NCBI RefSeq assembly: GCF_032854445.1
Contig: NC_088298.1
Coordinates: 5,326,160-5,390,159, forward strand
DNA from: Liolophura sinensis
Taxonomy: Eukaryota; Mollusca; Polyplacophora; Chitonida; Chitonidae
Reading direction: 5' to 3'
Length of the DNA: 64,000 bases
Positions 43,801-46,654 of the stretch are shown piece after piece; the stretch's first letter is position 1; every line of letters starts with the position of its first letter. Position numbers and translations under genes: made by a program. The notes under the pieces are model-generated. The model was not told the DNA's origin and ran no database searches. It saw only the letters and a program-made list of their open reading frames with translations.

Positions 43801-46563
43801 CCAAGCACACATACTTCTTCATGACGGAGGCATTGTTAAGTATGACATAAAACCCAAAGCACACAGAGACTCCTTCATGATGGAGACATTAAGTACGACG
43901 TAAAACCCCAAGCACACAGAGACTTCTTCATGACGGAGACGTTGTTAATTACAACGTAAAACCCCAAGCACACAGACTTCTTCATGACAGAGACATTGTT
44001 AAGTATGACGTAAAACCCCAAGCACACAGAGACTTCTTCATGATGGAGACATTGTTAAGTATGCTGTAAAACCCAAAGCACACAGACTTCTTCATGACAG
44101 AGACATTGTTAAGTATGACATAAAACCCCAAGCATACAGAAACTTCTTCATGACGGAGACGTTGTTAAGTATGACATAAAACCCCAAGCACACACAGACT
44201 TCTTCATGACAGAGACATTGTTAAGTACGACGTAAAACCCCAAGCACACACAGACTTCTTCATGACAGAGACATTGTTAAGTATGCTGTAAAACCCCAAG
44301 CACACAGAGACTTCTTCATGACGGAGACATTAAGTACAACGTAAAACCCCAAGGCTACAGATGTAAATACATATTACTGGTGAATGCCACTTTGTAAAAC
44401 ACAGGTTACTGTAAATGACCTAAATATCTGCAGCAAATGACATCATTATATATCACTTTTGGTGCTGAAACTACATTTTCCCAGTAAGATATCATTCTAC
44501 CTCTCAGACAAACTTCAAAAAAGTTCTCTAAGATCAAATAGTGGAACTAAATAGTCAGAATCGGTTAGAGTGAGAAACTGAGTCATGAACAAAGTTTTAG
44601 TTCATTCAGGCCACACCAATTTATATTGGTGTTTTATGGGCAGGACAATTGTTTTTTCAATGTTGGGGGAGGGTATAAAAATAAAACCTACGTTTTTCTC
44701 ATTTAAGACATATTTGCACGATCTGAAAGTCTTGGAAAACAGGAATATCCTAAACACATTGGAATAGGACAGAAATAAAAAAAAAATGAATTTCAATTTT
44801 ATTTTTATTCCATTTTGGAATTTTTTTAGAGTTTGTATATCACAACATAAAAGGGTGTTTGCCTTACTGTAAGTAAAAAATTTGACCAGACAGACAGACA
44901 GTGACTTAGTGCTGCAGCTAATAATCATGAATTTGCCATGGGCCCAGTGCAGCGCAATGACCCAGGAGGCTGATGCTGGCTTCCCCTCAAGATGTACATC
45001 AGAAGGTCTTCCACCCACCATGATGCTGGCCGATGCTGTATAAGTGAAACATTCTTCTCTGCGTAAAACACAAATCAAATAAGTCAAATAAATAAATCAT
45101 TTTGATACGTATGTAAATGAGTTTTCTAATTCCCGGCAGTCTCTCCCTGACATTGATGTCCACTGCCTCACCGCAGACGGTCAGCAGCCCGAGGACCTGT
45201 GCAGCAGTAAGGCGGTTAGAAAGCTGCTGGTCAAGGCCAGAACAGAGAACCCACAGCCGTAAGTGTTTGGGAACTGGACACTGTCCACTCCATAAAATTC
45301 TCCCTGACTTTTTCCAAACTTTGTACATTTATGATTTTTGATTATTATGCAAATTAGTCTTTGACTGACCAATCATGAATGAAAATGCCTCAAAGTAGGT
45401 CAATGGTAATAGCCGTTTAAAGTCAGTCTGATATATTCACTTAAGGGAGTGACGTCATTTGTGATCTTCAGAGGGGTAATGCATGTTCACTGTCAAGTCT
45501 ACCGGTCAACTACCTTGTGTTTTTGTGGAAGGCCTGTTGGTCGAGTGGTCTAGACAGTTGACATATACATATGTTGTTGGCGATTTGATGCCAGACTCTA
45601 AGGTTGCTGGTTCGAAACCTTAAGTGGTCTTAGCCAAATTTCAGCACTAGAATCTGTGCTATATTCAGAAAGTGTAATCCCTATTAATGATAATACTGTT
45701 ACTTAATCCACTTTCTAAATGACATCTGTACCTATCTGATATATTCACCTAAGGGAGTGACGTCATTTGTGATCTTCAGAGGGGTGATGATGGTTCCCTG
45801 TAAAGTCAACCGGTCAACTACCTTCTATTTTTGTGGAAGGCCTGTGGATCAAGTGCTCTAGACGGTTGACATGTACATGTGTTGTTGGCGATTTGGTGCC
45901 AGACTCTGAAGTTGCTGGTTGGAAACCTAAAGTGGTCTCAGCCAATTTTCGGCACTAGAATCTGTGCTATATTCAGAAAGTGTAATCCCTATTAATGATA
46001 ATACTGTTACTTAATCCACTTTCTAAATGGCATCTGTACCTATATGATCATATCTCGGTTGTAAGTTATATTAGAAACGTGAGGTAACACCAGTTGAGAC
46101 AAAACTGATTCAACCAGAAAAGCAAAATTCTTGCTACTGGAAGAACACGTTCAACCCCAGTATGCTGTTTTAATAACATTTAATTTAACTTTATATTTTA
46201 CTCGTCACCCTGAATGCCAATTAAAATAAAAGTTTGTGTAAAAAGTACACAATACTATGTCATAGTTGTGCAGCACAGTTACTAATAACTGGTTTTGTCA
46301 ATCCAGTCGTGAATGGGAAAAATCGGCCAGCAACCTGCACATGGTCACGAGTTTCCACTGCCTGGTTTTCTCCCAGCATAACGTTGTTAAAACATAAATA
46401 AAACCGTTTTGTCAATTTCAGAGAAATGTCTGAATCTCCAGTCAGGTCTCTGTACACCTCTAGTTACAACGACGACACAGCAACCACAATTAACCTGGAC
46501 AAGATCCGAGACAAGTACCAGGAGCTGAAGAGAGGTCTTCACAAGGACGATGATTTGTTGTGA
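12310..46563 (+). CDS. Multi-ankyrin-repeat protein, 23 exons, about 1362 aa
   Basis: Spliced model: 12310-13493, 15154-15276, 15970-16163, 17389-17461, 19408-19535, 25191-25294, 28335-28491, 28870-28964, 29830-29893, 30281-30348, 31157-31277, 31874-31944, 32631-32736, 33841-33909, 34999-35269, 36816-37015, 37929-38068, 39250-39317, 39842-40079, 41255-41400, 41807-42015, 45140-45258, 46422-46563. All introns are GT-AG and every phase matches. The sum is 4089 nt (1363 codons with the stop) if one A of the A7 run at 12936-12942 is discounted. Order of the protein: a Cys/Ser-rich N-terminus of about 390 residues, about 13-15 ankyrin repeats in blocks, a Ser-rich linker (exons 18-20), two more ankyrin repeats, and a short tail ending KDDDLL. 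No kinase, death, SOCS-box or transmembrane domain is visible. Ankyrin arrays are protein-binding scaffolds; the partner is unknown. No named orthologue recognised. Confidence 0.88.
12936..12942 (+). other. A7 homopolymer at the frameshift point
   Basis: Zero-frame codons are GTA AAA AAA CCA, running into TAG at 12952. Removing one A gives GTA AAA AAC CAG and an open frame to the exon 1 donor. A canonical -1 slip would meet a TGA shortly downstream, so it does not rescue the frame; the needed shift is +1. A homopolymer assembly error or a real indel allele is the simplest reading. Confidence 0.75.
13530..13768 (+). mobile_element. SINE family A copy with a poly-G expansion
   Basis: Plus-oriented: 'gagttcaactcatgctggct', 'ggtctgccagtaacctacgg', 'cctcccaccataatgctggc', 'cgtgtaagtgaaatattctt'. 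A G-rich run at about 13579-13604 interrupts the usual 'ccggccgtacgtggga' block. It lies 40 bp inside intron 1. Confidence 0.85.
14514..14781 (+). mobile_element. Full-length SINE family A with target-site duplication
   Basis: Complete copy: tRNA-like head 'ggcctccgtggctcagtcgg' with an A-box-like TGGCTCAGTCGG and a B-box-like region 'gagttcaagac', the conserved body, and a terminal A-run. The flank 'atctaccatgg' occurs at the left edge (14504-14514) and again right after the A-run (14782-14792), marking the insertion. This is the best local reference for the family. Confidence 0.93.
14883..14970 (+). mobile_element. SINE family A 3' fragment
   Basis: Only the 3' portion remains: 'cggtttcttccccaccataa' and 'cataaaacaccaatcaaata', then an AAATA-rich tail. 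Confidence 0.75.
15154..15276 (+). CDS. Ankyrin gene exon 2
   Basis: Acceptor 'ctttccccacag'; donor 'g|gtaagc'. Encodes the first clear ankyrin repeat (DGSGMLHLALIARNAEAVQF) and ends IRDKYG. Phase 1 in, phase 1 out. Confidence 0.9.
15342..15612 (+). mobile_element. SINE family A copy, full length
   Basis: Plus-oriented: head 'ggcttccgtggccaagggag', 'caatgacccaggagcatctc', 'gagttcaagtccagctcatg', 'cctcccaccataatgctgtc', then 'aaacaccaatcaaatgaata'. Lies in intron 2. Confidence 0.9.
15655..15935. repeat. Diverged echoes of the exon 2 3' end
   Basis: The phrase 'aatcagagataaat..ggtaag' recurs near 15664, 15709 and 15858, resembling the exon 2 donor region ('aaaatcagagataaatatgg'). This looks like local tandem duplication of the exon 2/intron 2 boundary followed by decay. 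No second functional exon is evident. Confidence 0.45.
15970..16163 (+). CDS. Ankyrin gene exon 3
   Basis: Acceptor 'tacctttag'; donor 'cag|gtgagt'. Completes the repeat 1 loop as GHPADQ, then gives a Ser/Gln-rich spacer (SNSSQSPRYSKS) and ends in an amphipathic stretch ELQKKLQ. Phase 1 in, phase 0 out. Confidence 0.88.
16464..16655. mobile_element. MITE M1-like copy
   Basis: The left end 'gaatactgaatctgtcagtg' followed by 'attggctgg' and the right end 'cagccaatcagtatcgattg' match the inverted ends of the 9378 element. No coding capacity. Confidence 0.5.
17030..17215. repeat. Dispersed repeat shared with 58625-58800
   Basis: Collinear phrases 'cagcagccaat', 'ttctccaaag.caaagtat', 'ttagttcatatttaata' and 'ggcattaagtct' occur here and inside the M1-like element at 58545-59042. 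Probably an interior fragment of the same foldback family. Confidence 0.5.
17389..17461 (+). CDS. Ankyrin gene exon 4
   Basis: Acceptor 'tcattgcag'; donor 'g|gtaagc'. Encodes the start of an ankyrin repeat (KGDYLVHIATRGG). Phase 0 in, phase 1 out. Confidence 0.88.
17568..17702. repeat. 135-bp unique flank, original copy
   Basis: Begins 'gcagtattttgaggcacatt' and ends 'aatgttgttatt', just left of the 35-bp array. It is repeated at 18814-18948 inside the array with one visible mismatch. Confidence 0.9.
17718..18813. repeat. 35-bp minisatellite, main block, about 31 copies
   Basis: Tandem units of 'gaccgtttccgagcactcag' plus 'aaccgtagagatcat', 35 bp in total. Common variants are 'gaccac' for 'gatcat' and 'catag' for 'cgtag'. 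Intron 4 of the ankyrin gene. Confidence 0.97.
18814..18948. repeat. 135-bp flank duplicated inside the array
   Basis: Near-identical copy of 17568-17702 (one difference seen, 'aaaattcttg' versus 'aaaactcttg'). It is bordered on both sides by 35-bp units. The ORF that starts at 18806 is this duplicate read into the array, not a gene. Confidence 0.9.
18949..19297. repeat. 35-bp minisatellite, second block, about 10 copies
   Basis: Same 35-bp unit resuming after the duplicated flank, with one shortened unit near 19070. Confidence 0.95.
19408..19535 (+). CDS. Ankyrin gene exon 5
   Basis: Acceptor 'tcttgtgcag'; donor 'gat|gtgagt'. Encodes the rest of one repeat and the TPLMIAAQNRDA helix of the next (GADIDLCNSAGMTPLMIAAQ). 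Phase 1 in, phase 0 out. Confidence 0.9.
19640..20062. repeat. SINE-C-derived minisatellite, left block
   Basis: Tandem units of about 38-55 bp built from 'ggtgtcagtatactgtgact' and 'gggcagggtgtcatgtgt'. The unit closely matches the body of SINE family C (for example 'ggtgtcagtataatgtgact' at 37238). The array resumes at 24342. Confidence 0.93.
20220..22200 (+). pseudogene. BED-type zinc finger split by a tandem expansion
   Basis: The 5' half reads VEIVCRLCETVMGYSG (CxxC at about 20261-20275). The 3' half, at about 22160-22200, reads GYSGNTTNMSTHLRRHRDM. Joined conceptually they have the BED layout: CxxC, then G-N-T-T-N, then HxxxH. Between them lie about 28 tandem copies of a 67-bp segment that repeatedly regenerates the CxxC half. 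Unit length is not a multiple of three and varies, so no continuous frame survives. Confidence 0.65.
20255..22165. repeat. 67-bp tandem array within the BED finger, about 28 copies
   Basis: The unit contains 'gaaactgtaatgggctacag', 'tggaagaagctaaagggtac' and 'agaaagaaggttgtgtgccg'. Units vary from about 64 to 69 bp through small indels. Short ORFs here are fragments of the repeated finger half. Confidence 0.95.
22311..22541 (+). pseudogene. hAT transposase N-terminal fragment
   Basis: The ORF reads MKSTGGLVSFKKNDLINQKI, then ITELIVQDLRAFNAVQSSDF and FIKFLVPHYT, the pattern expected just after the BED finger in ZBED/hAT transposases (helical segment before the RNase H fold). It ends after ELMG near a GTAGGT that could be a donor. 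No catalytic region or dimerisation domain is seen downstream, so the gene is truncated. Confidence 0.6.
22545..23085. other. Noncoding spacer inside the transposon remnant
   Basis: AT-rich, no ORF of note, no repeat recognised. Probably transposase intron or decayed coding sequence. Confidence 0.4.
23090..24315. repeat. 29-bp array of TATCGTGATAC motifs, about 40 copies
   Basis: Units of about 29 bp, 'actgtgtatcgtgatactgt' plus 'cgtatcgta', with many variants and shortened units. The motifs GTATCGTGATAC and TATCGTAAC are near-palindromic and resemble the left transposon end ('atcgatacgatg'), which suggests amplified subterminal sequence. The minus-strand ORFs over it are artefacts. Confidence 0.93.
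24342..24655. repeat. SINE-C-derived minisatellite, right block
   Basis: Continues the array seen at 19640-20062: 'ggtgtcagtatactgtgtga', 'ctgggcagggtgtcat', 'ggtgtcattgtgctgttact'. More diverged than the left block. Confidence 0.88.
24836..25092. repeat. 21-bp pyrimidine-rich minisatellite
   Basis: About 12 copies of 'ctatcttgtttccatgtacc' plus 'c', with variants 'atgttg' and 'tttgcatg'. It ends about 100 bp before the exon 6 acceptor. The plus-strand ORFs that cross it are periodicity artefacts. Confidence 0.93.
25191..25294 (+). CDS. Ankyrin gene exon 6
   Basis: Acceptor 'ttctacgacag'; donor 'aa|gtaagt'. Encodes VLLCVFGCNPNKPNPSLGTY then ALHCACVSNCSEAV, a Cys-rich ankyrin repeat. Phase 0 in, phase 2 out. 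Intron 5 before it is the longest, at about 5.7 kb. Confidence 0.9.
25655..26904. repeat. 28-bp minisatellite with higher-order structure, about 45 copies
   Basis: Unit 'gagaccttggtatatgaaag' plus 'agaaacta' (28 bp). Variants include 'gtaaccag' and 'ggatatg'. A variant series starting at 'ccttaggatatgagagag' near 25794 recurs near 26130, 336 bp (12 units) later. Confidence 0.96.
26905..27264 (-). mobile_element. SINE family B, full length, inserted in the 28-bp array
   Basis: The tRNA-like head on the minus strand has an A box in TAGCACAGTTGGTAGAGCG and a B-box-like GGATCAATCC. The tail at the left edge is 'gagtgagtgagtgcttgggg'. The array motif 'gggatatgaaagag' abuts both ends (26891-26904 and 27265-27278), consistent with a target-site duplication. 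Confidence 0.93.
27265..27340. repeat. 28-bp minisatellite, tail end after the SINE
   Basis: About 2.5 further units of the same 28-bp repeat, ending near 'gaaagagaaacatg'. The following 27341-28090 is AT-rich intron sequence with nothing recognised. Confidence 0.9.
28095..28312. repeat. 19-bp minisatellite abutting exon 7
   Basis: About 11 copies of 'gatattttcatggtcatgt', with indels. The last copy ends about 20 bp before the exon 7 acceptor, so the polypyrimidine and branch-point region is partly built from repeat units. Confidence 0.93.
28335..28491 (+). CDS. Ankyrin gene exon 7
   Basis: Acceptor 'ctgctgcag'; donor 'aag|gtatga'. Encodes VLLNRGADFNLEDLDGRRPD, a canonical ankyrin loop, then a basic linker (ILRSKRIQRSEYLSGLIEK). 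Phase 2 in, phase 0 out. Confidence 0.92.
28870..28964 (+). CDS. Ankyrin gene exon 8
   Basis: Acceptor 'gattgtcag'; donor 'cag|gtaatg'. Encodes GVPFESEVRYTDLCVVDELG then RTLVMVAAENNR. Phase 0 in, phase 2 out. A short TAAA microsatellite lies at 28830-28855. Confidence 0.9.
29025..29172 (-). mobile_element. SINE family A, 5'-truncated
   Basis: Minus-oriented: 'ttatttgattggtgtttaac', 'gccgtactcaagaatatttc', 'ggcggccagcattatggtgg', 'tcagcaggttgccagcagac'. Intron 8. Confidence 0.9.
29830..29893 (+). CDS. Ankyrin gene exon 9
   Basis: Acceptor 'gttgactag'; donor 'aag|gtatgg'. Encodes VDHLEKLLAVEGSPIDAQHE, helix 2 and loop of a repeat. Phase 2 in, phase 0 out. Confidence 0.88.
30040..30215. repeat. 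29-bp minisatellite, about 6 copies
   Basis: Unit 'ttaactaacacaaattaaca' plus 'ccagttagg'. Intron 9, ending about 65 bp before exon 10. Confidence 0.9.
30281..30348 (+). CDS. Ankyrin gene exon 10
   Basis: Acceptor 'tttttcag'; donor 'cag|gtatgg'. Encodes TGQTALSVAARAGNMETVRV, a textbook ankyrin helix pair. Phase 0 in, phase 2 out. Confidence 0.92.
30663..30996. mobile_element. Foldback MITE, family M2, about 330 bp
   Basis: Inverted repeats of about 72 bp. The left arm (30667-30738) contains 'aaaagataaccctataaaac' and 'gctgcggcaacaacctatt'. The right arm (30921-30992), reverse complemented, reads 'aaaagataacactataaaac' and 'gttgcggcgacaacctatt'. No ORF. Intron 10. Confidence 0.75.
31157..31277 (+). 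CDS. Ankyrin gene exon 11
   Basis: Acceptor 'gtgtcccag'; donor 'acg|gtacgt'. Encodes RDANPGIPDLHGYLPLHYAV then MNGHGDVLEAML, one complete repeat. Phase 2 in, phase 0 out. Confidence 0.92.
31485..31730 (+). mobile_element. SINE family C, 5'-truncated
   Basis: Body 'ggtgtcagtataatctgcct', 'ggtgtcatgtctggtgtctg', 'gccacaagaagacacagtat', then tail 'aagtacgatgtaaaacccca'. It runs straight into a TA microsatellite. Confidence 0.85.
31731..31812. repeat. TA dinucleotide microsatellite
   Basis: About 80 bp of near-pure (TA)n at the 3' tail of the family C SINE in intron 11. Some length error in assembly is possible. Confidence 0.95.
31874..31944 (+). CDS. Ankyrin gene exon 12
   Basis: Acceptor 'gttttttcag'; donor 'aa|gtaaga'. 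Encodes GLHLASKLAVNTAVHDRIKA, an atypical helix pair without the TPLH signature. Phase 0 in, phase 2 out. Confidence 0.85.
32631..32736 (+). CDS. Ankyrin gene exon 13
   Basis: Acceptor 'ctttatttcag'; donor 'aag|gtttga', a weak consensus. Encodes RKEEILTPELYDCALTGDGE then RLFRVLEDGDNVNLK, a repeat-like start of the second ankyrin block. Phase 2 in, phase 0 out. Confidence 0.87.
32740..33135. repeat. About 67-bp minisatellite, 4-5 copies
   Basis: Units contain 'gattggttggagttgttggg', 'tctgaatggttgaatagttt' and 'gaggtctggcagccagacgg'. The copies at about 32985 and 33055 are nearly identical; outer copies are degraded. It starts right after exon 13. Confidence 0.88.
33596..33751 (-). mobile_element. 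SINE family A, 5'-truncated, with 14-bp TSD
   Basis: Minus-oriented: 'ttcattggtgttttacgctg', 'ttatacgacggcggccagca', 'cacgaccatccacaggttgc'. The 14-mer 'aaagtcagagtata' flanks both ends exactly (33582-33595, 33752-33765), which suggests a fairly recent insertion. Confidence 0.93.
33841..33909 (+). CDS. Ankyrin gene exon 14
   Basis: Acceptor 'ttttcattcag'; donor 'gag|gtaata'. Encodes REVAPLYLAVENGHLDVIKL, the helices of a repeat. 69 nt, phase 0 both sides, so skipping it would keep the frame. Confidence 0.92.
33910..34670. other. Intron 14, left part, no feature seen
   Basis: Single-copy AT-rich sequence. The 34351-34623 ORF has no recognisable motif and no splice context; I treat it as chance. 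Confidence 0.4.
34684..34797 (-). mobile_element. SINE family A, short copy with 9-bp TSD
   Basis: Minus-oriented: 'attttattggtgttttatgc', 'ggcggccagcattatggtgg'. Strongly 5'-truncated. Flanked by 'tagtttgtt' on both sides (34675-34683, 34798-34806). Confidence 0.87.
34999..35269 (+). CDS. Ankyrin gene exon 15
   Basis: Acceptor 'ctttcacag'; donor 'aaag|gtctgt', non-consensus after GT, but the phase matches exon 16. Encodes two repeats (STVLHAAAKMGHSQVVEFLL and ELDINALDGDGKTPLQLAAD) separated by a Lys/Tyr-rich insert of about 40 residues. Phase 0 in, phase 1 out. Confidence 0.88.
35325..36475. repeat. 14/28-bp minisatellite, about 75 short units
   Basis: Units alternate 'acattacacttctg' and 'tcattacacttctg'. 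A longer block ('ttgttataatgtgtatacta' with 'ctggtatttcacacatgtt') recurs three to four times between 35770 and 36260, a higher-order period of about 130-170 bp. ORFs here are artefacts. Intron 15. Confidence 0.93.
36816..37015 (+). CDS. Ankyrin gene exon 16
   Basis: Acceptor 'actgcatgcag'; donor 'ctg|gtacag'. Encodes YRTIVKLLLDQDATTALLGE and a linker ending SQVMKWILDRKGLNSLKQIW. Phase 1 in, phase 0 out. Confidence 0.9.
37078..37340 (+). mobile_element. SINE family C with tRNA-like head
   Basis: Head 'cagtggcctatttgttagaa' (A-box-like) and 'gacccgggatcaaacac' (B-box-like), then body 'ggtgtcagtataatgtgact', 'gggttgggtgtcctgcctgg', 'ggcagcagcactttggcggc'. The 3' end is lost. This copy defines the 5' half of the family. 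Confidence 0.85.
37345..37928. other. Intron 16, right part, no feature seen
   Basis: AT-rich single-copy sequence with a T-run near 37826. No exon or repeat recognised. Confidence 0.4.
37929..38068 (+). CDS. Ankyrin gene exon 17
   Basis: Acceptor 'aaaacttcag'; donor 'cag|gtttgt'. Encodes NLRDPLGNTPLMVACKTGRM then DVVRFLLESA, the best-conserved repeat in the protein. Phase 0 in, phase 2 out. Confidence 0.93.
38173..38239. other. 67-bp near-perfect hairpin
   Basis: The left arm 38173-38202 begins 'ctgtaatgccagca' and the right arm 38210-38239 ends with its exact complement 'tgctggcattacag'. The arms also pair through 'agttcc'/'ggaact'. About 26 of 30 positions pair, around a 7-nt loop. Intron 17. 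Could be a tiny MITE or a structured RNA. Confidence 0.7.
38300..39249. other. Intron 17, right part, no feature seen
   Basis: AT-rich sequence. The ORFs at 38352-38594 and 38633-38860 have no recognisable domain and no splice support. Confidence 0.4.
39250..39317 (+). CDS. Ankyrin gene exon 18
   Basis: Acceptor 'ttgttgcag'; donor 'g|gtaatg'. Encodes the acidic Ser-rich linker EDSDTDSGLERTSNRTPSLY, which is likely disordered. Phase 2 in, phase 1 out. Confidence 0.85.
39507..39766 (-). mobile_element. SINE family A, full length
   Basis: Minus-oriented: 'tttatctgattggtgtttta', 'cttatacgatggcgggcagt', 'catacgcaggttgctggcgg', 'gagaccagcatgatctggac', then the head 'actaggccacaggggccgcc'. Intron 18. 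Its ORF is a SINE translation. Confidence 0.9.
39842..40079 (+). CDS. Ankyrin gene exon 19, Ser/Pro-rich linker
   Basis: Acceptor 'gttctttag'; donor 'gag|gtaggt'. Encodes a disordered Ser/Pro/Thr-rich linker with a basic SP-type site (SLRRSPSWTTLNLEDL) that could be phosphorylated; this is inferred from composition only. Phase 1 in, phase 2 out. Confidence 0.87.
40495..40703 (+). mobile_element. SINE family A, degenerate
   Basis: Plus-oriented: 'ctgtcagcaacctgcagatg', 'cctcccaccataatgctgcc', 'gtataagtgacaatattctt', 'gtgaaacgccagtcat'. Intron 19. Confidence 0.82.
40704..41254. other. Intron 19, right part
   Basis: Nothing named apart from a G-run (about 40880-40901). Confidence 0.4.
41255..41400 (+). 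CDS. Ankyrin gene exon 20
   Basis: Acceptor 'tataaacag'; donor 'catg|gtgaga'. Encodes PDREHNFLMSLPATLVRSES then KYVMTKLMTDLRRPKGLQIF, the end of the linker. Phase 2 in, phase 1 out. Confidence 0.87.
41425..41495 (+). mobile_element. SINE family A 3' relic
   Basis: Weak match: 'gataatgctgccgaccatgg', 'aaaagtgaaatatctgtgag', 'gtttaacac'. Very degraded. Intron 20. Confidence 0.5.
41807..42015 (+). CDS. Ankyrin gene exon 21
   Basis: Acceptor 'tttctacag'; donor 'ctg|gtaaga'. Starts with a CxxC (NKVCHVCAVN), then two repeats (LLDGNTALHRTIEGGDNLQV; QGYSPLHFACKFGRKKIVQM). Phase 1 in, phase 0 out. Confidence 0.93.
42249..42386 (-). mobile_element. SINE family A, 5'-truncated, with 13-bp TSD
   Basis: Minus-oriented: 'tttgtgttttacgccgttct', 'gaatggccagcattattggg', 'tgaccatccgcaggttgctg'. 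The 13-mer 'caacaaatttgat' occurs at both flanks (42236-42248, 42387-42399). Confidence 0.9.
42685..42835 (+). mobile_element. SINE family C, founder-like copy
   Basis: Head remnant 'agtgcttagagcatctgtct' and 'gtcgcgagtcctggcataat', then 'ggcagcagcactttggaggc', 'gccacaagaagacacagtgt', leading without a break into the repeat unit of the array that follows. Confidence 0.78.
42820..44362. repeat. 56-bp minisatellite derived from the SINE family C tail, about 29 copies
   Basis: Unit 'gacttcttcatgacagagac' with 'attgttaagtacgacgtaaa' and 'accccaagcacacaga'. The first unit is the 3' end of the adjacent family C SINE. A six-unit block recurs about 331 bp apart (from 43041 and from 43372). Intron 21. 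Confidence 0.95.
44363..44935. other. Intron 21 spacer, no feature seen
   Basis: AT-rich single-copy sequence; the minus-strand ORF that covers it runs into a SINE and is not a gene. Confidence 0.4.
44938..45098 (+). mobile_element. SINE family A, internally deleted
   Basis: Plus-oriented: 'gcgcaatgacccaggaggct', 'gatgctggcttcccctcaag', 'ccacccaccatgatgctggc', 'ctgtataagtgaaacattct', ending in an AAATA tail about 40 bp before exon 22. Confidence 0.87.
45140..45258 (+). CDS. Ankyrin gene exon 22
   Basis: Acceptor 'ttcccggcag'; donor 'cc|gtaagt'. Encodes SLPDIDVHCLTADGQQPEDL then CSSKAVRKLLVKARTENPQP, the capping repeat. Phase 0 in, phase 2 out. Confidence 0.9.
45427..46046 (+). repeat. 308-bp tandem duplication with tRNA-like module
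   Basis: Two copies (45427-45734 and 45735-46046) that differ at about a dozen sites. Each holds TGACGTCA (CRE-like palindrome) and a tRNA-like module: A-box-like 'ttggtcgagtggtc' and, in copy 1, a perfect B box 'ggttcgaaacc' (mutated to 'ggttggaaacc' in copy 2). Probably a tRNA-derived element duplicated in tandem. Intron 22. Confidence 0.85.
46310..46405 (+). mobile_element. SINE family A relic
   Basis: Short plus-oriented remnant: 'ggccagcaacctgcacatgg', 'tggttttctcccagcataa', 'aaaacataaataaa'. It ends about 17 bp before the exon 23 acceptor. Confidence 0.65.
46422..46563 (+). CDS. Ankyrin gene exon 23, last coding exon
   Basis: Acceptor 'gtcaatttcag'. Encodes EMSESPVRSLYTSSYNDDTA, a short charged helix (LDKIRDKYQELKRGL) and the terminal HKDDDLL, then TGA at 46561. 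Phase 2 in. Confidence 0.9.
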
Positions 46564-46654
46564 TCTCATTGGTCACTTTACCCTTGGACTTCGGGCTGAT
46601 CAAAGTTCCCACGGATGATCCGAGGCATGGATTTCAAGATATGTCCCAATGCAT

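Noticed and set aside
44602-45087. 161-residue minus-strand ORF
   Set aside because: Half is translated SINE family A and half is AT-rich intron; no domain or splice support.
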